From Actinomycetota bacterium (GTDB taxonomy: Bacteria; Actinomycetota; Coriobacteriia; Anaerosomatales; D1FN1-002), in contig VAUM01000123.1 of the NCBI GenBank assembly GCA_005774595.1, positions 1 through 5,163 of the forward strand: a stretch of 5,163 nt of DNA. Direction: 5' to 3'. Within the stretch, counting starts at the first letter, position 1. Every line of letters starts with the position of its first letter. The position numbers were made by a program, and so were the translations under genes. The notes beneath the pieces are model-generated. The model was not told the origin of the DNA and did not search any database. It saw only the letters and a list, made by a program, of their open reading frames with translations. This document shows positions 1 to 4,659 of the stretch, piece by piece.

Positions 1-371
1 CCATCAACCAGTTCGGGCGCGACCTGACCGCCGATGTGCGCTCGGGCCGCGTCCGCGGCATCTACGGCCGCGACGAGGTCCTTGGCCTGCACCGACTCCG
101 AGCCGCGGCCCGAAGCGAACGTTGACGCGTCAGCGAACAGCGCGTCCGCCGCGACCTGCGAACCGAACTCGCCCTTCGCCGCGGCCGCGGCCGCGTTCTC
201 GCGAAGCGCGGCGGCGTCGGTCCCCGGCGCGAGCTTGTCGACCAGCGGTGCGAACTCCGAGAGCACGACCACGAGCCACTGGTTGACGCCCGGCGCGGGC
301 AGGCCCGCGGCTCCGGCGGCGCCCTGCGCGCGGTCGGCCAGCCTGCGTACGTTCTCCGCTATCTCCGCCAT
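1..371 (-). CDS. Clp/Hsp100 N-domain-like protein, partial (C-terminus beyond the window edge)
   Basis: Seen: an open frame of 123 codons from the ATG at 371 running off the left edge without a stop. A purine-rich GGGAG lies about nine bases before the ATG, and the gene starts 40 bases after the stop of the YbjN-like gene, so the two are probably co-transcribed. The protein is very Ala-rich. It shows two similar helical units: residues ~5-57, with VNQWLVVVLSEF followed by APLVDKLAPGTDAAAL, and residues ~70-105, with VQAKDLVAAVDAA. Known: Clp/Hsp100 chaperones (ClpA/B/C) begin with a doubled helical repeat of this style that binds substrates or adaptors, followed by a linker and AAA+ ATPase domains. 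The assignment is by pattern and low complexity weakens it. No ATPase motif is inside the window on this strand. The last ~25 codons at the edge may not belong to the true protein (see the plus-strand entry at 3-80). Otherwise it is an unknown Ala-rich protein. Confidence 0.55.
   Translation of the reverse strand, partial: MAEIAENVRRLADRAQGAAGAAGLPAPGVNQWLVVVLSEFAPLVDKLAPGTDAAALRENAAAAAAKGEFGSQVAADALFADASTFASGRGSESVQAKDLVAAVDAADAARAHIGGQVAPELVD
3..80 (+). other. Clp/Hsp100 linker-like coding fragment on the opposite strand
   Basis: Seen: read on the plus strand from base 3, the frame gives INQFGRDLT, then an R-S-G-R-V stretch, then YGRDEV at 63-80. After that it loses resemblance and stops at 123-125. 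Known: ClpA/ClpB/ClpC proteins carry a linker of the form (Y/F)GRDLT, a spacer with R.G(K/R)(L/V), then GRD.E just before Walker A of the first AAA+ domain. The spacing here matches that pattern without gaps. Inference: this is a real piece of an Hsp100 gene lying head to head with the N-domain-like frame on the minus strand, left by an inversion or chimeric assembly. The alternative is an accidental antisense resemblance; the two frames are codon-aligned, which makes long antisense open frames easy in GC-rich DNA. Confidence 0.4.
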
Positions 372-411
372 GTCGCTCGCTCCCGCGTGCCGACGCGCCC
401 GTGGAGAGGCG

Positions 412-831
412 CTACGCCATGATGTCGTCGGTGTCGTACTCGCTGATGCCGTCGGTGATGACCTTCATGAAGCGCCGGGTCACGCCGACGATCTCCTCGC
501 CGGAGATGCCGCCCTCGGTCATCGTGAAGTGGTCGATGTAGAGCGTGGGGTGCGGCGCGGCGTCGGGCAGGCAGCAGCGGATCATGATCATGTGGTCGTT
601 CAGGCGGTTGCACAGCTCGAGGATCTGGGCGCGCTGCGCCTCGGGCTTGATGGTGAACATGGTGCGCAGGACGAAGAACGGCCGGTCCGGCATCACGTTC
701 GCGTAGAGCCGGAAGCCGTCGACGACGCACTTGATCTCGCCGTCGTCATCCATCTCCGCTTCCATGTACGCGCTCTTGTAGACCTCGAGCAGCTTCTGGT
801 TGTTGAGCTCTTCCTTCGAGATGAACGGCAT
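412..831 (-). CDS. YbjN domain-containing protein
   Basis: A complete 139-residue protein starting MPFISKEEL and ending with TAG. The ATG at 831 is preceded by an excellent GGGGAGGAG ribosome binding site with a normal spacing. An in-frame ATG at 924 would add 31 residues, but it lies upstream of the likely promoter and has a basic, non-conserved look, so 831 was chosen. The body fits the YbjN family (small alpha/beta fold related to type III secretion chaperones): an acidic N-terminus (residues ~20-30, MDDDGEIKC), a strand pair around RPFFVLRTMFTI, a helix with ILELCNRLN, a strand LYIDHFTMTEGGIS, and a final helix EEIVGVTRRFMKVITDGI. Known: YbjN proteins are cytosolic and of poorly defined function, linked in E. 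coli to stress and motility phenotypes. The gene shares its direction with the Clp-like gene 40 bases downstream, which hints at a protein-quality role, but that is inference. Confidence 0.75.
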   Translation of the reverse strand: MPFISKEELNNQKLLEVYKSAYMEAEMDDDGEIKCVVDGFRLYANVMPDRPFFVLRTMFTIKPEAQRAQILELCNRLNDHMIMIRCCLPDAAPHPTLYIDHFTMTEGGISGEEIVGVTRRFMKVITDGISEYDTDDIMA

Positions 832-915
832 GTGCGGTTCTCCTCCCCTGTCGATGCGGCGTGCACGAGGCGGGTGGTGGAGGCCCGAGATGCGCAGGTC
901 GCGTAGGTGAGCGGA

Positions 916-921
916 ATCATA
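916..921 (-). promoter_or_regulatory. Candidate -10 box for the YbjN-like/Clp-like pair
   Basis: On the minus strand the bases read TATGAT, one change from the TATAAT consensus, in an otherwise GC-rich divergent region. The expected transcription start near 909 gives a leader of about 78 bases before the ATG at 831 and excludes the in-frame ATG at 924. No convincing -35 box is present at a 16-18 base spacing, so the call rests on the -10 alone. Confidence 0.4.
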
Positions 922-958
922 CACCCGCGCACGGACAGCGACGCGGCGGGCCCCCTGC

Positions 959-964
959 TACCAT
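959..964 (+). promoter_or_regulatory. Candidate -10 box for a leaderless GH18 transcript
   Basis: TACCAT fits the actinobacterial TANNNT -10 pattern and lies six bases before the GTG start at 971. No Shine-Dalgarno sequence is visible in front of that GTG. Transcription would begin at or next to the start codon, giving a leaderless message, which is common in Actinobacteria. No clear -35 box is seen. Confidence 0.4.
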
Positions 965-970
965 CGCGGC

Positions 971-2290
971 GTGGACGCCCCGACGACACCTGCGCGCCGC
1001 ACACCGTTCCAGGCCGCGATGGCGCGCGTCCCGCGCTGGCTACGGGTGACGCTGCTGGTCATCTGGGCGGCCGCGGCCCTGGGCCTTGGCGCCGCATTCG
1101 GCCTGCTCGTCTTCAAGCCGCCCGTGCCCCGGCCGCAGCCGCCGGCCTTCGCCACACGCGAGGTCTCGTCGGCCACGAGCGCCGGCGCGGTCGCGACCGC
1201 TTCGGCTCCGGCGACGGCCTTCGTGAGCGCGAACGGCACACCCACCGCCCCCGTACCCACGAGCGAGCTCATCGGCTTCTACGTGGACTGGGACGACGAG
1301 AGCTACCGCTCGCTGCAGCAGCACATCGACGACATCACCGTGCTCATGCCGATGTGGTACCACCTCGGCAACGACGGCCACCTCGACGCCGGGGACCCCG
1401 CGGCGCAGGCCAAGGCGCTCGCACTGATCCGCGAGCGGAGGCCCGACCTGCCGGTCATGCCCATCGTGAACAACTACGACAAGGGCACGGGCAAGTGGAA
1501 TGCGCCGGAGATGGCGGCGCTGCTGAGGAAGCCGGCCGAGCGGAAGCGGATGGCGCGCGAGATCGTCGACACGCTGTCGGCGGCCGGGTTCGAGGGCGTC
1601 AACATCGACTTCGAGGACTTCGAGGCGGCCAGCCGCGCCGACCTCGTCGCGTTCATGGCGGAACTCTACCCGCTCGCGCGCGCGAAGGGGCTCGCCGTCT
1701 CGCAGGACGTGCTCGTCAGTTCGGCGGCATTCGACCACGCGGCGCTCGCCGAGCACAACGACTACCTCATCCCGATGATCTACGGCGAGCACTGGCGCAC
1801 GAGCGGCCCGGGTCCGATCGCCTCGCAGGCGTGGTTCGAGAAGATGTACGCGCAGATGCTCACGCAGGTCCCGGCCGACAAGGTCGTCGTGGGGCTCGGC
1901 GTGTACGGCCGCAACTACGGCACCCGGGGCGAGAACCACTCGCTCACGTGGGCGCAGGCGACCGCCGAGGCGCGCGCGCAGAAGCTTGCGATCCGGCTCG
2001 ACCCGGTGCAGCTCAACCCGACGTACCGCTACAAGGTCGGCTCCGACGTGCGCGAGGCGTGGTTCCTCGACTCAGCCGCGATCTTCGACCAGGTCGCTGT
2101 GGCGTCGAAGCGCCGTCCGCGCGGCTACGCGATCTGGCGGATGGGCGCCGAGGATCCGGCGACCTGGACGGTGCTGCGCAGCCGCGACTCGCTCAGTGAG
2201 AGCGTGGCGCTGTCCCTGCGGAGCGCCTCGCGCACGGTGGTGTACGACGCGGCGGCCGGGATGATCGTGTCGTCGACGGTGACGCCGTAG
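971..2290 (+). CDS. Membrane-anchored glycoside hydrolase family 18 protein (YaaH/spore-type)
   Basis: A 439-residue protein from a GTG start. Residues 1-23 are basic and cytosolic-looking, ~24-48 form one hydrophobic segment (uncleaved anchor or signal), and ~49-98 are a Pro/Ala/Thr-rich linker. The catalytic domain runs from ~99, opening with IGFYVDWDDESYRSL. The GH18 barrel motif is GVNIDFEDF (209-217), with Asp213 and Glu215 as the expected catalytic pair. NDYLIPMIYGEHW (263-275) and GYAIWRMGAEDPATW (385-399) are further conserved barrel strands. Known: this branch of GH18 occurs alone or fused to polysaccharide deacetylase/glycosyltransferase domains and acts on beta-1,4-GlcNAc-containing cell-wall or exopolysaccharides. 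Odd: the first acid of the DxxDxDxE motif is Glu208 and the second is Asn211, and the usual Asp after the MxY motif is Gly272. Activity outside the membrane, on the cell envelope, is inferred. No ribosome binding site is seen and the gene ends at a GC hairpin, so it probably stands alone. Confidence 0.8.
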   Translation: MDAPTTPARRTPFQAAMARVPRWLRVTLLVIWAAAALGLGAAFGLLVFKPPVPRPQPPAFATREVSSATSAGAVATASAPATAFVSANGTPTAPVPTSELIGFYVDWDDESYRSLQQHIDDITVLMPMWYHLGNDGHLDAGDPAAQAKALALIRERRPDLPVMPIVNNYDKGTGKWNAPEMAALLRKPAERKRMAREIVDTLSAAGFEGVNIDFEDFEAASRADLVAFMAELYPLARAKGLAVSQDVLVSSAAFDHAALAEHNDYLIPMIYGEHWRTSGPGPIASQAWFEKMYAQMLTQVPADKVVVGLGVYGRNYGTRGENHSLTWAQATAEARAQKLAIRLDPVQLNPTYRYKVGSDVREAWFLDSAAIFDQVAVASKRRPRGYAIWRMGAEDPATWTVLRSRDSLSESVALSLRSASRTVVYDAAAGMIVSSTVTP

Positions 2291-2292
2291 GC

Positions 2293-2310
2293 GGCGCGCC
2301 CCCGCGCGCC
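2293..2310 (+). terminator. GC-only hairpin directly after the GH18 gene
   Basis: Two bases after the TAG stop, GGCGCGC and GCGCGCC form a perfect seven-pair stem around a CCCC loop. There is no T-tract, which is not unusual for high-GC actinobacterial terminators. A candidate promoter for the next gene begins ten bases later, consistent with a transcription boundary here. Confidence 0.45.
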
Positions 2311-2319
2311 CCATCGCGG

Positions 2320-2325
2320 TATGCT
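2320..2325 (+). promoter_or_regulatory. Candidate -10 box for the cysteine synthase operon
   Basis: TATGCT fits the TANNNT pattern within a GC-rich 79-base gap. The expected start near 2332 would give a leader of about 38 bases before the ATG at 2370. No recognisable -35 box lies 17 bases upstream. Confidence 0.35.
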
Positions 2326-2369
2326 GTCCCCCGCACGCACGCTCGCCCTCGCGACGACGGGACCGCCGC

Positions 2370-3359
2370 ATGTCCGAAGACCTCCACTGCAACGCCCCCG
2401 AGCACGCCGGCCTCGGCGACTCGTCGGCTCTCGCGCGCTACGACGACCAGCTCGACTGCTGCGGCGACGTCGAGCACCCCACGCCCATCGTGCGCATCAA
2501 CCGGATGCTCGCGAACCCGGACGCGACGCTCTACATCAAGTGCGAGTGGGTCAACCCGTTCGGCTCGATCAAGGACCGCACCGCGAAGTGGCTGCTCAAG
2601 GGCCTCGCGGAGCGCGGCGAGCTCGAGGGGCGCACGGTCGTCGAGGCCACGAGCGGCAACACCGGCATCGCGCTCGCGGCCATCTGCTCGCAGATCGGCG
2701 TGCCGATGATCGCGACCGCGCCGCACGTGCTCTCGCCGGAGAAGTCCGCGCTGCTGCGCGCGTTCGGCGCCGACGTGCGCCTGACCGACCCGGCCGACGC
2801 TTCCGGCCTGCACCCGATGGACGTCGCCTTCAAGCTCGCCGAGTCGATCGTCGCGTCCGACCCCGAGAAGTACGTCATGCCGAACCAGTACGACAACCCC
2901 GACAACGCGCGCGCGCACTACGAGTCGACCGGCCCGGAGATCTGGGCGCAGACCGAAGGGTGCATCCGCTACTTCTTCGCCGGACTCGGGACCTGCGGCA
3001 CGATGGTCGGCACCTCTCGCTACCTCAAGGAGCAGGATCCGTCGATCGTGTGCGTCGCCATCGAGCCTGTGCCCGGCCACCACATCTCGGGCCTGAAGAA
3101 CCAGGAGGAGACCGCGGTGCCGGGCAACATGGACGCCTCGTTCATCGACGAGATCGTCTGGGTCGACGACGCGATGACCGACGAGTGCGCGCGGCGCCTC
3201 TACCGCGAGGAGGCGCTGATGGTGGGGCCGTCGGCCGCCGCCATCGCCGCCGGCGCGATGAAGTACCTCTCCGAGGCTGGCCGGTCCGGCGTCGCCGTGG
3301 CGATCGCGCCCGACAGCGGACAGAAGGCCGCGAGCTACCTCAACGCCATCCTGGAGTGA
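2370..3359 (+). CDS. PLP-dependent cysteine synthase / cystathionine beta-synthase family enzyme
   Basis: A 329-residue fold-type II PLP enzyme. Lys68 in NPFGSIKDR is the expected Schiff-base lysine. TSGNTG (94-99) is the substrate-carboxylate loop, and NQYDNPDNARAHYESTGPEI (172-191) is a conserved family block. GLGTCGT (205-211) is the phosphate-binding loop, with Cys209 where Gly or Ser is usual. GPSAAA near the C-terminus supplies the conserved Ser of the pyridine-ring pocket. The family makes cysteine from sulfide plus O-acetylserine or O-phosphoserine, or cystathionine from serine plus homocysteine; the motifs do not settle which. The segment PGHHISGLKN (235-244) differs from classical CysK, so plain CysK should not be assumed. 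The N-terminus is about 30 residues longer than CysK and carries Cys7 and a Cys30-Cys31 pair. The ATG has only a weak Shine-Dalgarno. It probably forms an operon with the ACT-domain gene 48 bases downstream, and its cytosolic role is sulfur assimilation. Confidence 0.88.
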   Translation: MSEDLHCNAPEHAGLGDSSALARYDDQLDCCGDVEHPTPIVRINRMLANPDATLYIKCEWVNPFGSIKDRTAKWLLKGLAERGELEGRTVVEATSGNTGIALAAICSQIGVPMIATAPHVLSPEKSALLRAFGADVRLTDPADASGLHPMDVAFKLAESIVASDPEKYVMPNQYDNPDNARAHYESTGPEIWAQTEGCIRYFFAGLGTCGTMVGTSRYLKEQDPSIVCVAIEPVPGHHISGLKNQEETAVPGNMDASFIDEIVWVDDAMTDECARRLYREEALMVGPSAAAIAAGAMKYLSEAGRSGVAVAIAPDSGQKAASYLNAILE

Positions 3360-3361
3360 CC

Positions 3362-3385
3362 GCCGGGGCCGTCGACGCCCCCGGC
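3362..3385 (+). repeat. Intercistronic near-palindrome / GC hairpin
   Basis: GCCGGGG (3362-3368) pairs with CCCCGGC (3379-3385) around a centre containing CGTCGACG, itself a palindrome. The 24 bases are self-complementary except for one mismatched pair. The element fills the gap between the cysteine synthase stop and the ribosome binding site of the ACT gene. With no T-tract it may be an RNA processing or stability hairpin, a partial terminator, or a protein-binding site. Confidence 0.5.
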
Positions 3386-3407
3386 GCGACCGGAAGGAGC
3401 GCACACC

Positions 3408-3938
3408 GTGCTCACCGAGATCGTGCTCACCCTCACCGGACCCGACCGGGTCGGCATCGTCGAGGAGTTCACCCGCGAGGTGCTCGCGCTCGACGGCAAC
3501 GTCGGCACGAGCCGGATGGCGCGCCTCGGCGGAGCGTTCGCGATCCTGATGCTGGTGACGCTACCGGTCGAGCGCGTCGACGACCTCGAGGGGGCCTTCG
3601 GCAGCCTTGCCGCGGCGGGATTCAAGGTCACGGTCACGCCGACCCGCAGCGCAGCCGCGGCGCCGGCCGCCGGCACGCGCTACCGCATCGGCGTGCGCGG
3701 CGCCGACCACGAGGGCATCGTCCACGGCATCGCGGCGGGCCTGGCCGCGAGCGGCGTGAACATCGACGAGCTGGAGACCGACGCGGTGCCGGCGCCCACC
3801 ACCGGTACGCCGATCTTCAGCATGGACCTGCTGGTGTCGGTGCGGGAGGGGACCGCCGAGGACGCGTGGCGTCCCGCGCTCGAGGACGCCGCCCGCGAAG
3901 CCGACGTCGACGTGACGGTCGAGCCGGCAGACATCTGA
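3408..3938 (+). CDS. Tandem ACT-domain protein, GcvR-like
   Basis: A 176-residue protein starting with GTG behind a strong GGAAGGAG (3392-3399) at an eight-base spacing. An in-frame GTG at 3423, within a direct repeat of GTGCTCACC, is less well placed. Two ACT domains are visible. The first (residues ~3-78) has the signature LTGPDRVGIVEEFTREVLAL and then GGAFAILMLVTLP. The second (~92-173) has GADHEGIVHGIAAGLAASGV and then PIFSMDLLVSV. They are joined by an Ala/Pro-rich linker (~79-90). Known: this architecture is that of GcvR, the E. coli regulator of the glycine cleavage operon, which has no DNA-binding domain and works through a partner; ACT domains bind amino acids at interfaces. Immediate placement after a cysteine synthase suggests sensing of serine, glycine or cysteine, which is inference. 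The protein is cytosolic. Calling it a true GcvR orthologue would be too strong. Confidence 0.8.
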   Translation: MLTEIVLTLTGPDRVGIVEEFTREVLALDGNVGTSRMARLGGAFAILMLVTLPVERVDDLEGAFGSLAAAGFKVTVTPTRSAAAAPAAGTRYRIGVRGADHEGIVHGIAAGLAASGVNIDELETDAVPAPTTGTPIFSMDLLVSVREGTAEDAWRPALEDAAREADVDVTVEPADI

Positions 3939-4000
3939 CAGTCAACATGCGGGACGGCGCAACGCGATGGATGTCCGTGCTCAGCGTTGTCATGTCTGCC
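3926..4000 (+). repeat. Interrupted inverted repeat spanning the ACT stop codon and the next promoter
   Basis: GGCAGACAT (3926-3934) is exactly complementary to ATGTCTGCC (3992-4000). TGACA (3936-3940) can also pair with TGTCA (3988-3992) if two bases bulge, making a 13-pair stem around a ~47-base loop. The left arm is inside the end of the ACT gene and the right arm overlaps the -35 and spacer of the downstream promoter. It could be a transcript-end hairpin or paired regulator sites; chance is not excluded. Confidence 0.35.
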
Positions 4001-4015
4001 TGATATGGTCATAAT
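3987..4015 (+). promoter_or_regulatory. Promoter of the nucleotidyltransferase pair
   Basis: TTGTCA (3987-3992, one change from TTGACA) and CATAAT (4010-4015, one change from TATAAT) are separated by exactly 17 bases, the best sigma-70-type match in the window. Transcription would begin near 4022, leaving a leader of about 23 bases that holds GGAGG (4036-4040) four bases before the GTG start. The segment is clearly AT-richer than its surroundings. Confidence 0.65.
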
Positions 4016-4025
4016 GACCGTATCA
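4001..4025 (+). promoter_or_regulatory. Near-perfect 25-base palindromic operator over the -10 box
   Basis: The 25 bases, starting TGATATGGTCAT and ending ATGACCGTATCA, pair in 11 of 12 positions around a central A at 4013. The only mismatch is position 6 against position 20. The palindrome covers the whole -10 box and the expected transcription start, so a bound dimer would block RNA polymerase. Placement and symmetry are those of an autoregulatory operator, most likely for a product of the operon it controls. Confidence 0.6.
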
Positions 4026-4044
4026 CGCGGGCATCGGAGGATTC

Positions 4045-4659
4045 GTGGACCTCAGCGACGCATCGAGCATCGAACGGGCACTGTCGCTCGTCGCCGACGT
4101 TCTCCGGGATCGCGGAGTCAGCACGATCGAGATCGTCGTGGTCGGCGGCGCCGCGCTGAACGTACTTGGTCTCGTGCGCCGGCCTACGCGCGACGTGGAC
4201 GTCCTGGCAACCGCATCGCCCTCCGAGCCCTCCGGCCCGACGCGGCTCGAGAAGTGCTCGACCCTGCCGGCCGCGCTCGCTGATGCCACAGCGGAGGTCG
4301 CCGAGGCGCTGGGACTCGACCCTCGGTGGCTCAACAACGGTCCCGCCGCCCTCCTCGACCACGGGCTGCCCGATGGATTCTCCGAGCGGCTCACCGCACG
4401 CTGCTACGGGACGACACTCGTCGTGCACTTCGCCTCGCGGACGGACCTCATCGCCCTCAAGGTGTTCGCGGCTGCCGACTCGGGCATCGGGAGGCACACC
4501 AAGGACCTCGCGACCCTGGCGCCGACGGATGACGAGCTGCGGGCAGGCGTTCGATGGGCGCGAACGCAAGACGGCTCGCCTGAGTTCGGCACCGCGCTCC
4601 GCGGGCTCTTGGACCACATCGGCTGCCCGATAGAGGAGAGCACCGATGACGACCGCTAG
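4045..4659 (+). CDS. Nucleotidyltransferase-fold protein, AbiEii/DUF6036-like (putative toxin)
   Basis: A 204-residue protein from a GTG start with GGAGG four bases upstream. A leading helix (residues ~5-23) precedes the nucleotidyltransferase core: VVVGGAALNVLG (31-42), then R-R-P-T and DVDV (50-53). Gly34-Gly35 and Asp50/Asp52 are the expected nucleotide- and metal-binding residues. A WLNNGP motif (95-100) and a strand LVVHFASRTDLIALK (125-139) follow, ending in the Lys139 and His151-Lys153-Asp154 region, which resembles the K...KD motif of AbiEii proteins. Known: such proteins include type IV toxin-antitoxin toxins (AbiEii, MenT) that add nucleotides to tRNA or other targets. At 204 residues this one is shorter than AbiEii and lacks an obvious extra C-terminal domain. 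It is the first gene of a two-gene operon under a palindromic promoter, with its last 14 bases overlapping the next gene. The fold is fairly secure; the toxin role is inferred from context. Confidence 0.7.
   Translation: MDLSDASSIERALSLVADVLRDRGVSTIEIVVVGGAALNVLGLVRRPTRDVDVLATASPSEPSGPTRLEKCSTLPAALADATAEVAEALGLDPRWLNNGPAALLDHGLPDGFSERLTARCYGTTLVVHFASRTDLIALKVFAAADSGIGRHTKDLATLAPTDDELRAGVRWARTQDGSPEFGTALRGLLDHIGCPIEESTDDDR

Noticed and set aside
180..200. GC-rich GCGGCC repeat-like stretch in the left gene
   Set aside because: It is the codon run for consecutive alanines in a GC-rich gene, not an independent repeat element.
34..906. Plus-strand 290-codon open frame across the two left genes
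   Set aside because: It runs antisense to the YbjN-like gene, has Ala/Arg/Asp-rich shadow composition and no start signal.
832..924. Longer form of the YbjN-like protein starting from the ATG at 924
   Set aside because: The added 31 residues look non-conserved, the ATG has no ribosome binding site and lies upstream of the candidate -10 box, while the ATG at 831 has an excellent one.
907..2199. 430-codon plus-strand frame overlapping the GH18 gene
   Set aside because: Arg/Gly/Ala-rich out-of-frame shadow; the overlapping frame carries clear GH18 motifs.
2193..3404. 403-codon minus-strand frame opposite the cysteine synthase
   Set aside because: Arg/Val-rich antisense shadow of a gene with full PLP-enzyme motifs.
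2321..4003. 560-codon plus-strand frame across the cysteine synthase and ACT genes
   Set aside because: Arg-rich frame with no domain signal, covering two genes that have clear motifs in another frame.
4001..4009. Alternative extended -10 (TGA followed by TATGGT) for the nucleotidyltransferase operon
   Set aside because: It lacks a matching -35 at a proper spacing; TTGTCA and CATAAT with a 17-base spacer fit much better.
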